NCBI GenBank assembly: GCA_030699485.1
Contig: JAUYMM010000016.1
Location: 1-24,476 of the forward strand
Origin: Candidatus Woesebacteria bacterium
GTDB lineage: Bacteria; Patescibacteriota; Microgenomatia; UBA8517
Direction of reading: 5' to 3'
DNA: 24,476 nucleotides
The notes beneath the pieces were generated by a model that was not told the origin of the DNA, made no database searches, and worked only from the letters and a program-made list of their open reading frames with translations. Of this stretch, positions 8,501-13,527 are shown one piece after another. Position numbers and translations under genes: made by a program. Position 1 is the stretch's first letter. Every line of letters starts with the position of its first letter.

Positions 8501-9264
8501 GAACACAACTTACTCTTCAAACCAAACACAAAGCTGGCGCTGTTGGGCTTGATGTTACACAAGGTCTTCCAAGAGTTGAAGAATTAGTTGAAGCTAGGAC
8601 TCCAAAAGTTGCCTCATCCATTTCTGAGATTTCAGGTAAAGTTAATGTTTCTGAAGCTGAAGAAGGATGGAAAGTAGTTGTCTTGGGGACTGGAAAAACA
8701 AAAGAAGAAAGAGAATATTTGTTACCTAAAACTTTAGAATTAGCAGTTACTGATAAACAGACAATTGAAGCCGGTACAGCCCTAGCTCATGGCCCACTTG
8801 ATATCAAAGATATACTTTTAATTAAAGGATTAAGAGCTGCCCAAGAATATCTAGTAACTGAACTTCAAAAAGTTTATGAATCACAAGGTATTGGTATTAA
8901 TGATAAACATTTTGAAGTAATTGTTAGAAAAATGAGTGATGAGATAAGGGTTATAACATCAGGAGATACACAATTCTTACCGGGTGAACTTTCAAGCAGA
9001 GCTACATTTGAAAGCGAAAATGAAAAAACTTTGGCAGCAGGTGGAGAACCAGCATCAGCCCAACAAATTGTTTTAGGGATAACAAGAAGATCACTTTACA
9101 CTGAAAGTTGGTTATCTGCAGCATCATTTGAACAAACAACTGATGTATTAACTGAAAGTTCATTGATGGCAAGAGAAGATAAATTATTAGGGTTAAAAGA
9201 AAATGTTATTATAGGTAGGCTTATCCCTGTTACAGCAGAAAAAGCATTAATCAAAAATAATTAA
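5533..9264 (+). CDS. rpoC: RNA polymerase beta' subunit
   Basis: 1243 residues. The N-terminal zinc site reads WECYCGKYK...GVICDKCGVEV, and GHISLACPVAHIWFFKG follows. The catalytic loop NADFDGDQMAVH holds the metal-chelating Asp556, Asp558 and Asp560. RGRQPLRSLSDMLKGKQGRF and LLGKRVDYSGRSVV mark the switch/lid area. The second zinc site uses the Cys of IDCETTEG and the cluster TCGARHGLCAKCYGWDL. VGVIAAQSIGEPGTQLTL leads into the trigger loop, read here as TLQTKHKAG; GLPRVEELVEAR follows. Compared with E. coli TMRTFHIGG, Arg933 is Gln996 and Phe935 is Lys998, while His936 is kept as His999. It has a strong Shine-Dalgarno site, overlaps rpoB, and rpsL follows after 3 nt. Confidence 0.98.
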   Translation: MLTNTLDTLFDLKDLEDFGSLIIRLASPEDIRRWSRGEITKPETINYRTLKSEKDGLFDEKIFGPTKDWECYCGKYKRIRYKGVICDKCGVEVTQSRVRRERMGHISLACPVAHIWFFKGAPSKISTILGVPPRAMEQVIYFARYLTLNVDEDKKKTAIKLLETALTEGENQIITTYKDKKDLLSKEAQKAREKIENKIKDKEQLSLAISEIELDQRKKGTAISEDEKANLSRNSRLFENLISLVRGLKTLSILSEEEYDELYTFGAADFFEAKMGAEAVLSVLTDVNLEKLSTEVRKEVDETKITSTKYIKIVKRLKLVDGLRKSKIDPVWMILKVLPVLPPDLRPMVQLSGGRFATSDLNDLYRRVINRNNRLKHLIGLGAPEIILRNEKRMLQEAVDSLIDASQRKATRRARGRQPLRSLSDMLKGKQGRFRQNLLGKRVDYSGRSVVIVGPDLKLNQCGLPKEMALEMFKPFVLREMISRGIAPNVKSAKNMLDRRPPEIFDILEEITKDHPVLLNRAPTLHKLSIQAFYPILIEGSAIRLHPAVCAGFNADFDGDQMAVHVPLSKQAIEEAKTLMLPEHNLLRPSDGSPVSTPASKEMALGVYYLTSVDTNLKISNTVFSDKNEAILSHQSQKIELRQPIMVRIDGKIIETIVGRIYFNEILPPVFDFVNEACTSTVIKKLFSVAYAKCDSATVVLMIDAVKNLGFSAGTISGISFGIFDAVLLPEKAKILKQAEDKVTEIENNFNTGLITLGEKKRMVQELWIEVSDDLADKTWALMKPTNPIRVVIDAKVGRASRDQVKQLSAMRGLVVDPLGKIVELPIKSNFREGLSVFEYVTSSRGSRKGLTDTAIKTADAGYLTRRLVDVSHDLIIRLIDCETTEGITIKKADRPAIFTTRIIGRYLVSDVKDNKNKVIAIKGDLINEELAHKINESGVEEVTLRSALTCGARHGLCAKCYGWDLSTKSDVEAGTPVGVIAAQSIGEPGTQLTLQTKHKAGAVGLDVTQGLPRVEELVEARTPKVASSISEISGKVNVSEAEEGWKVVVLGTGKTKEEREYLLPKTLELAVTDKQTIEAGTALAHGPLDIKDILLIKGLRAAQEYLVTELQKVYESQGIGINDKHFEVIVRKMSDEIRVITSGDTQFLPGELSSRATFESENEKTLAAGGEPASAQQIVLGITRRSLYTESWLSAASFEQTTDVLTESSLMAREDKLLGLKENVIIGRLIPVTAEKALIKNN

Positions 9265-9267
9265 ATT

Positions 9268-9690
9268 ATGCCAACAGCAAATCAATTAGTAAGACATGGT
9301 AGAAAATCAAATAAAAAGAAGTCTAAAACAACTTCTTTAAAAAAGTGGTTTAATGCCAAGGATCGTGAGTTTGGAGAAAATTCATCACCTTTTAAAAGAG
9401 GAGTTGTTTTAACTGTTAGAACTATGACTCCTAGAAAACCAAACTCAGCTTTAAGAAAAGTAGCTAGAGTTAGACTTTCAAACAAACAAGAAGTAACGGT
9501 TTATATTCCAGGAGAAGGCCATGAACTTGCAGAGCATTCTGTGGTTTTGGTTAGAGGTGGAAGAGTAAAAGATTTGGCTGGAGTTAAATATACAATTGTT
9601 AGAGGAAAATTAGATACAACTGGAGTTAGTGGTAGAAAAACTTCAAGAAGTAGATATGGAGTTAAAAAAGATCAAGGAGGAACTAAGTAA
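9268..9690 (+). CDS. rpsL: Ribosomal protein uS12
   Basis: 140 residues with the decoding-centre motifs TPRKPNSALRKVARVRLSN, YIPGEGHELAEHSVVLVRGG and GRVKDLAGVKY, ending in SRSRYGVKK. It is 13 residues longer than E. coli S12 before the PFKRG motif (residues 24-40, LKKWFNAKDREFGENSS). Position 56 is Arg where E. coli has Lys43 (counting Met), and position 104 is Ala where E. coli has Pro91. It begins 3 nt after rpoC without a clear Shine-Dalgarno site, and its stop overlaps the rpsG start (TAATG). Confidence 0.97.
   Translation: MPTANQLVRHGRKSNKKKSKTTSLKKWFNAKDREFGENSSPFKRGVVLTVRTMTPRKPNSALRKVARVRLSNKQEVTVYIPGEGHELAEHSVVLVRGGRVKDLAGVKYTIVRGKLDTTGVSGRKTSRSRYGVKKDQGGTK
9674..9680 (+). promoter_or_regulatory. 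Shine-Dalgarno site of rpsG
   Basis: AAGGAGG, nine bases before the rpsG ATG at 9690, within the last codons of rpsL. This near-perfect site decides the rpsG start. Confidence 0.8.
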
Positions 9691-10163
9691 TGCCAAGAAA
9701 AGGACCAGCAAGAAAAAGATTAGTTGAAGTAGATCCTATACATGGTAGCTATCTTTTAGCCAAACTTATAAATAGGAGTATGTACGCTGGAAAGAAAAGT
9801 GTTTCCCAAAGAGAAATATATAAAGCACTTGATATAATAGCGAAAAAAGAAGAACCTTTAAAAGTTTTTGAAAAAGCAATTGAAAATATTAAACCTGAAA
9901 TGGAAGTTAGAGCTAAAAGGGTTGGTGGAGCAGCATACCAAGTTCCAATGCAAGTGAGGGGAGAAAGAAAAGAATCTTTAGCAATTCGCTGGTTAGTAGC
10001 TGCAGCAAGAGCAAGATCAAACTCAGAATTTCATACATACGGTGAAAAAATTGCACAAGAATTAATTGATGCAAGTAAAGGTGAAGGCGGAGCAGTTAGA
10101 AAAAGACAAGAGATGGAGAGGGTAGCAGAAAGTAACAAAGCCTTCTCACATTTTAAATGGTAG
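9690..10163 (+). CDS. rpsG: Ribosomal protein uS7
   Basis: 157 residues, the normal length for S7, a primary binder of the 3' domain of 16S rRNA. It begins MPRKGPARKRLVEVDPIHGS and contains LAKLINRSMYAGKKSVSQRE, the conserved core VRAKRVGGAAYQVPMQVRGE and AIRWLVAAARAR, and ends with a KRQEMERVAESNKAFSHFKW tail. TAATG overlap with rpsL and a strong Shine-Dalgarno site support the start. It is the last gene of the rpoB transcript; a terminator starts at the base after its stop codon. Confidence 0.97.
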   Translation: MPRKGPARKRLVEVDPIHGSYLLAKLINRSMYAGKKSVSQREIYKALDIIAKKEEPLKVFEKAIENIKPEMEVRAKRVGGAAYQVPMQVRGERKESLAIRWLVAAARARSNSEFHTYGEKIAQELIDASKGEGGAVRKRQEMERVAESNKAFSHFKW

Positions 10164-10187
10164 AGGCCGTATTTTCGGTCTTTCTTT
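10164..10187 (+). terminator. Intrinsic terminator after rpsG
   Basis: AGGCCG (10164-10169) pairs with CGGTCT (10176-10181) around a TATTTT loop, followed by a T-rich run (10181-10187). It starts right after the rpsG stop codon. It ends the rpoB-rpoC-rpsL-rpsG unit and separates it from the accessory island, so fusA and tuf cannot simply be read through from rpsG as in a classical str operon. Confidence 0.75.
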
Positions 10188-10190
10188 ATG

Positions 10191-10220
10191 TTGACTTCGT
10201 AAACTCTTCGGTGTTATCAT
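10191..10220 (+). promoter_or_regulatory. Promoter of the zinc-module nuclease gene (leaderless)
   Basis: TTGACT at 10191-10196, an 18-bp spacer, TATCAT at 10215-10220, then six bases to the ATG at 10227. Initiation at the normal distance from the -10 would fall at the start codon, so the message should have no 5' leader. Confidence 0.55.
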
Positions 10221-10226
10221 TAATTA

Positions 10227-11084
10227 ATGCCCGAACATTTTACAAACAAAACTGTTAATTGTATTTATTGTGGAAAAATTGTTCTTACTGGAAATAAATT
10301 TTGTTCCAGAGAATGTAAATCAAAAAGTCAGATTGTAAGGTTAACTCTAAAATGTATTGGTTGCAGTAAGTTATTTAAGATTTCCCCATGTTATAAAAGA
10401 AAAACAAACTATTGTTCAATTAAATGCTATTGGGATAGTACTCGTTTAAAAAAGATTCGTCGGTGTAAAGTTTGCAACAAAGAATTTATTGCTAAGAATA
10501 GCTTGATTGTTAAAGGATTTGGAATTTTTTGTAGCAGATCGTGTCAGCATAAGACATATCCAGAACAAATTAAAAAGATATGTAAACAATGTGGTGAGTA
10601 TTATTGGATTCAGCCAAGTAAAGACAAGAGAAGCTTTTTTTGTAACAAAGCGTGCCACGATGATTATATGAGAGATTATGTCTCGTGTGTATGTAGGTGT
10701 TGTAAAAAAGAATTTGAGATACCACGAAGTGATTTGAATCGTGGCAGAGGAACATACTGTAGTCGAAGGTGTTTTGTGTCATATCAAGGTTCGTCGCTTT
10801 TAGAATTAAAAATGGAAACATCATTAAATCTTGCACAGATTAAATTTGAAAGAGAAGCTAAATTCAAAAGATTTCATGTCGATTTTTTACTTGAAAAATA
10901 TAAAACAGTTATTGAATGTGATGGAGAATTCTGGCATTTAAAACCCAATGTAAAAGAAAGAGACAAAAGAAAAGATATTTTGCTACAGAGTTTAGGTTAC
11001 AAAGTATTAAGATTTACAGGAAATGAGTTGGACAAGTTTGATGAAAATAAACTTTCAAGAATTTTACTACAAAGAATTTTTTAA
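10227..11084 (+). CDS. DUF559/Vsr-like endonuclease with five N-terminal zinc modules
   Basis: A 285-residue protein in two parts. Residues 12-182 hold five tandem modules of the form C-x2-C...C-x3-C: C12/C15-C26/C30, C43/C46-C63/C67, C80/C83-C102/C106, C119/C122-C139/C143 and C156/C159-C178/C182, spaced 31-39 residues apart with YCS/FCS-x2-C ends. Residues about 190-285 form a PD-(D/E)xK-type nuclease domain of the DUF559/very-short-patch-repair kind: HVDFLL (Asp219), VIECDGEFWH (Glu230, Asp232), RDKRKDILLQSLGYKVLRFT. The finger array probably reads a long DNA site, as in homing or mobile-element nucleases; the function is inferred. It is the first gene after the rpsG terminator and has its own promoter. 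Confidence 0.8.
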   Translation: MPEHFTNKTVNCIYCGKIVLTGNKFCSRECKSKSQIVRLTLKCIGCSKLFKISPCYKRKTNYCSIKCYWDSTRLKKIRRCKVCNKEFIAKNSLIVKGFGIFCSRSCQHKTYPEQIKKICKQCGEYYWIQPSKDKRSFFCNKACHDDYMRDYVSCVCRCCKKEFEIPRSDLNRGRGTYCSRRCFVSYQGSSLLELKMETSLNLAQIKFEREAKFKRFHVDFLLEKYKTVIECDGEFWHLKPNVKERDKRKDILLQSLGYKVLRFTGNELDKFDENKLSRILLQRIF

Positions 11085-11096
11085 AACTGACCTCAA

Positions 11097-11122
11097 TTCT
11101 TCTTTGCTTGTCCAAAGAAGAA
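11097..11122 (+). repeat. 10-bp perfect inverted repeat downstream of the nuclease gene
   Basis: TTCTTCTTTG (11097-11106) and CAAAGAAGAA (11113-11122) are perfect reverse complements separated by six bases (CTTGTC). The repeat lies 12 nt after the nuclease stop codon. No U-tract follows, so it is not a canonical terminator; it could be a 3'-end stabiliser or a protein-binding site. Confidence 0.6.
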
Positions 11123-11458
11123 ATTGAAAGAAGAAAAGACTCAACCTGCCAAAATTTGATAGCAATTTACTTATTGAATTTTAGCCAGTGGGATAGTAAT
11201 ATCCTCGTTATGGCAGAAAGATTACTTATAACCAGAAAAGAAGGGGCTGTTTTGTCTTGTGTTGGGCTAACACCAGACGACCAGACTCACAATTATAATT
11301 ATATCGGTGTAGAATTTGAAGAAGATGAAAAGGAGAAATTGGTGCAAAAGTTAATTGAAAAAGGACTGTTGAAATTGAGGGGTAGAGAGTTAGTACGAAC
11401 AGCTATTGGTAAGACAGTAACTTATGAGTTTGATGTAATGATTCTAAAAGAGGGTTAA
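11108..11458 (+). CDS. Hypothetical protein, unknown function
   Basis: The frame is open from a TTG at 11108 (116 residues), but that start lies inside an inverted repeat. A better-supported start is the ATG at 11210, giving 82 residues (MAERLLITRKEGAVL...), because TTGAAT (11174-11179), 17 bp, TAATAT (11197-11202) and seven bases precede it, the spacing seen at other genes here. The C-terminal part is charged (EEDEKEKLVQKLIEKGLLKLRG), with a helix then a possible beta pair, loosely reminiscent of a small winged-helix fold. No catalytic motif, signal or membrane segment is visible. I do not recognise the family. Confidence 0.5.
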   Translation: MSKEEIERRKDSTCQNLIAIYLLNFSQWDSNILVMAERLLITRKEGAVLSCVGLTPDDQTHNYNYIGVEFEEDEKEKLVQKLIEKGLLKLRGRELVRTAIGKTVTYEFDVMILKEG

Positions 11459-11468
11459 GGGTCAAATA

Positions 11469-11515
11469 ATATCCATTGAATTGGTTTCTAACCTCTGTTA
11501 CAATCATCCTTGCTC
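11469..11515 (+). repeat. Duplicated fusA-type promoter block, copy A
   Basis: A 47-bp block matching the fusA promoter block at 14315-14361 at about 36 of 47 positions. It includes the identical 13-mer ATATCCATTGAAT, the -35 TTGAAT (11476-11481), a 17-bp spacer and the -10 TACAAT (11499-11504). The predicted start near 11511 lies 50 nt before the small gene at 11561. The block is likely a functional promoter and a relic of duplication or of the island's assembly. Confidence 0.65.
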
Positions 11516-11527
11516 AATTTTGTTAGA

Positions 11528-11559
11528 TTGACAATTTTTATTCACGGTTTATGATAAAT
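11528..11559 (+). promoter_or_regulatory. Promoter of small gene A (leaderless), one of a near-identical pair
   Basis: TTGACA (11528-11533), a 16-bp spacer, TATGAT (11550-11555), then five bases to the ATG at 11561. Thirty of 32 bases match the promoter at 12325-12356; the shared part begins TTGACAATTTTTATTCA. Confidence 0.7.
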
Positions 11560-11560
11560 C

Positions 11561-11716
11561 ATGGCTGAATTAGTAACTACAGATAATATTTATGCTTGTT
11601 TAGTCAAGGCTTTTAGAAAAGCAATGATGTTTCACCCAAATCTGAGAAAATATTATATAGCGTCAAAAAAGAGTTTAAAAAAAGATAAATCAATTTTGTT
11701 GTCTAAAAAAACTTAA
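11561..11716 (+). CDS. Small hypothetical protein A, 51 aa
   Basis: A 51-codon frame from ATG 11561 to TAA 11714-11716. The first half (NIYACLVKAFRKAMMF) looks like an amphipathic helix; the tail is strongly basic (10 of the last 16 residues are Lys or Asp/Lys pairs). A consensus-like promoter with leaderless spacing ends five bases before the ATG, which argues that the frame is real despite its size. A second tiny gene at 12360 has nearly the same promoter and a similar helix-KAF-helix pattern. No function can be assigned; a regulator or toxin/antitoxin-type role is conceivable. Confidence 0.6.
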   Translation: MAELVTTDNIYACLVKAFRKAMMFHPNLRKYYIASKKSLKKDKSILLSKKT

Positions 11717-11765
11717 CTTTAAATTATCTTTGCCAAATTTCAATCATGATCTAAATTCTTTAAAC

Positions 11766-11783
11766 TGAAATCAAATTTTAGAA
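11766..11783 (+). repeat. 18-bp direct repeat, copy 1 (upstream of the glycosylase gene)
   Basis: TGAAATCAAATTTTAGAA, identical to 13452-13469 upstream of the methyltransferase-like gene. It lies 10 nt before an extended -10 element that has no recognisable -35, which is where an activator would bind. Confidence 0.7.
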
Positions 11784-11793
11784 GGTGAATTGC

Positions 11794-11802
11794 TGATATA
11801 AT
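11794..11802 (+). promoter_or_regulatory. Extended -10 promoter of the glycosylase gene (leaderless)
   Basis: TG-A-TATAAT at 11794-11802, seven bases before the ATG at 11810. No good -35 is present; the 18-bp repeat at 11766-11783 covers that place. Confidence 0.6.
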
Positions 11803-11809
11803 TATCAAA

Positions 11810-12328
11810 ATGATAGAAAAACATGCCTTTGGTGATTTTGTACCTAAGAATGCAAAGTATTTAATGCTTGGTAGTTTTACTGCTAGGAAAAATAATATAG
11901 ACCTTTCATATGATTGGTTTTATTGCACCAAAAGAAATCAGTTCTGGTCAATTATTGAAAAAGTTTATAATTTAAATCTTCCCGACAAAGATTCAAAAAT
12001 GAAGTTATTTACAAAACTAGGAATTGCTTTTTCAGACATGATTTTGTCATGTGAACGAAAAGATAATAATAATTTAGATTCCAACTTAACTAACTTTGTA
12101 TATAATACAACGGCTATTAGAAATATTTTTAAAAGTAACGGTATACAAAAAGTATTTTTTTCGAGTCGTTTTGTTGAAAAAGAATTTAAACGGAAATTTA
12201 CAAAAATAGTTGATAAATTTCCAAGCGTTGAATTTATAACATTACCCTCGCCATCACCAAGATATGCGGCAATGAGTAAAGAAGAAAAGATTAAAAAATA
12301 TAAGGAATTATTTCCAAAAATGCATTGA
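11810..12328 (+). CDS. Uracil-DNA glycosylase superfamily protein (hypoxanthine-DNA glycosylase-like)
   Basis: 172 residues. The pattern matches the HDG-like branch of the UDG superfamily, which excises deaminated bases: an opening HAFGDFVPKNAKYLMLGSF (5-23, usual form GSFP), KRNQFWSIIEKVY (41-53, the N-x-FW block), GIAFSDMILSCER (71-83) and the C-terminal LPSPSPRYAAMSKEEKIKKY (145-164), equivalent to the LPSTSPANA motif. The active-site Pro of GSFP is Thr24 here, which may alter activity. Base-excision repair is the likely pathway. It has its own predicted leaderless promoter in the accessory island; the substrate base is inferred. Confidence 0.75.
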   Translation: MIEKHAFGDFVPKNAKYLMLGSFTARKNNIDLSYDWFYCTKRNQFWSIIEKVYNLNLPDKDSKMKLFTKLGIAFSDMILSCERKDNNNLDSNLTNFVYNTTAIRNIFKSNGIQKVFFSSRFVEKEFKRKFTKIVDKFPSVEFITLPSPSPRYAAMSKEEKIKKYKELFPKMH

Positions 12329-12356
12329 CAATTTTTATTCAGGGTTTATTATAAAT
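12325..12356 (+). promoter_or_regulatory. Promoter of small gene B (leaderless), second copy of the pair
   Basis: TTGACA (12325-12330), a 16-bp spacer, TATTAT (12347-12352), then seven bases to the ATG at 12360. It overlaps the last codons of the glycosylase gene and matches 11528-11559 at 30 of 32 bases. Confidence 0.7.
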
Positions 12357-12359
12357 TCT

Positions 12360-12521
12360 ATGAGTAAACAAATTACATACGAGGAATTTAGGTATTATTT
12401 TAAAAAGGCTTTTGATGAAGTTATTATGCCAGTGTTAAATAGACTAAAGGATGATCACTCTAAGAAAGTTATTAAAGATATTAAAACTACAAAATCAAAA
12501 TCTCCTGTTGCCTTCGCCTAA
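12360..12521 (+). CDS. Small hypothetical protein B, 53 aa
   Basis: A 53-codon frame from ATG 12360 to TAA 12519-12521. An amphipathic N-terminal helix (TYEEFRYYFKKAFDEVIM) leads into a second charged helix (LNRLKDDHSKKVIKDIK) and a short basic/neutral tail. The F-x3-F-x-KAF pattern resembles small protein A, and the promoters are near-identical, so the two are probably paralogues or paired members of one mobile or regulatory family. The ORF6N gene follows after 36 nt. Confidence 0.6.
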   Translation: MSKQITYEEFRYYFKKAFDEVIMPVLNRLKDDHSKKVIKDIKTTKSKSPVAFA

Positions 12522-12557
12522 ATATTTTACCCACTTACATGATAATATTATTAAAAT

Positions 12558-13442
12558 ATGTCTACATTAACCTCAAATATAACTATTCGAGATAAAATTT
12601 ATGCGATTCGAAATTTACAGGTAATGTTGGATGAAGATCTTGCGGTACTCTATAAAGTTTCAACCAAAAGGTTAAACGAGCAATTAAAACGTAATTTTGA
12701 TAGATTTCCAAGAGAATTTTGCTTTCAACTAGAAGAATTAGAACTTGAAAACTTGAGGTCGCAATTTGCGACCTCAAAAAGTTGGGGTGGACGCAGATAT
12801 CTTCCATATGTATTCACAGAACAGGGTGTTGCTATGCTGTCAGCGGTTCTAAAAAGTAAGACTGCTATAAAAGTCAGTATTCAAATTATGAATGCTTTCG
12901 TTCAAATGCGGAAATACATAAATGAAAATTACCAATTGCATCAAAAGGTTATTGATATCGAAAGAAAGCAGATAATTTATGGAATTAAAACAGATAAGAA
13001 ATTTAATCAAATATTTAAGGCAATTACTTCAAACGAAAGAATTCCAAAACAAAAGATATTTTTTGAAGGTCAAACTTTTGATGCTCATAAATTTATCTCA
13101 AATATTATTCGCTCAGCTAAAAATGAAATTATACTTATAGATAATTTTATCGATGATGTAACATTGTCATTATTTTCAAAACGAAAAAATAAAGTAAAAG
13201 TAATCATATACTGTAAAAATATTACAAAAGAATTATTAATAGATCTTGAAAAATTTAATTCACAACATTCTTCTGTTGAAATTAAGGAGTTTAAATTGTC
13301 ACACGACAGATTTTTAATTATCGATCAAAAGAAAATTTATCATTTTGGAGCATCCCTTAAGGATTTAGGTAAAAAATGGTTTGCTGTATCGCGATTCAAT
13401 AATAAAGTTGTTAGCTTCTTAAAAAAGTTGGAAAGCAAGTAA
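12558..13442 (+). CDS. ORF6N-domain protein with a PLD-like C-terminal half
   Basis: 294 residues. Residues 8-97 form an ORF6N domain, a DNA-binding module of phage antirepressor-like and mobile-element proteins: IRDKIYAIRNLQVMLDEDLA, LYKVSTKRLNEQLKRNFDRF, PREFCFQL, LRSQFATSKSWGGRRYLPY and VFTEQGVAMLSAVL. A helical linker (100-160) follows. Residues about 168-294 resemble a half phospholipase-D-like fold: EIILIDNFIDD, KVKVIIYCKN, and HDRFLIID (His249, Asp256) followed by HFGASLKDLGKK. The lone HxK-like site has Arg251 in place of Lys, so activity is uncertain. TATTAT (12546-12551) six bases before the ATG suggests a leaderless mRNA. A 25-bp DNA palindrome lies within the ORF6N coding part. 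Confidence 0.8.
   Translation: MSTLTSNITIRDKIYAIRNLQVMLDEDLAVLYKVSTKRLNEQLKRNFDRFPREFCFQLEELELENLRSQFATSKSWGGRRYLPYVFTEQGVAMLSAVLKSKTAIKVSIQIMNAFVQMRKYINENYQLHQKVIDIERKQIIYGIKTDKKFNQIFKAITSNERIPKQKIFFEGQTFDAHKFISNIIRSAKNEIILIDNFIDDVTLSLFSKRKNKVKVIIYCKNITKELLIDLEKFNSQHSSVEIKEFKLSHDRFLIIDQKKIYHFGASLKDLGKKWFAVSRFNNKVVSFLKKLESK
12753..12777 (+). repeat. 25-bp palindrome inside the ORF6N gene
   Basis: Two perfect 12-bp arms (12753-12764 and 12766-12777) around a single T. The left arm is TTGAGGTCGCAA. It encodes residues of the LRSQFATSK segment of the ORF6N domain. An RNA hairpin of 10 bp with a five-base loop would form in the message. Confidence 0.75.
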
Positions 13443-13451
13443 AATAATAAA

Positions 13452-13469
13452 TGAAATCAAATTTTAGAA
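13452..13469 (+). repeat. 18-bp direct repeat, copy 2 (upstream of the methyltransferase-like gene)
   Basis: TGAAATCAAATTTTAGAA, identical to 11766-11783. Here it lies 21 nt before an extended -10 (TG-A-TATAAA at 13491-13499), 11 bp (about one helical turn) further away than in copy 1. Confidence 0.7.
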
Positions 13470-13490
13470 TAGATATTCATTATATAGATT

Positions 13491-13499
13491 TGATATAAA
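13491..13499 (+). promoter_or_regulatory. Extended -10 promoter of the methyltransferase-like gene
   Basis: TG-A-TATAAA at 13491-13499 with no clear -35. The predicted start near 13506 gives a leader of about 22 nt before the ATG at 13528. Confidence 0.45.
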
Positions 13500-13527
13500 A
13501 TAGGTTATATTTAATTAAACTATTTCA

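Noticed and set aside
12583..12807. Minus-strand frame opposite the ORF6N gene
   Set aside because: It is antisense to conserved ORF6N codons and has no protein-like pattern.
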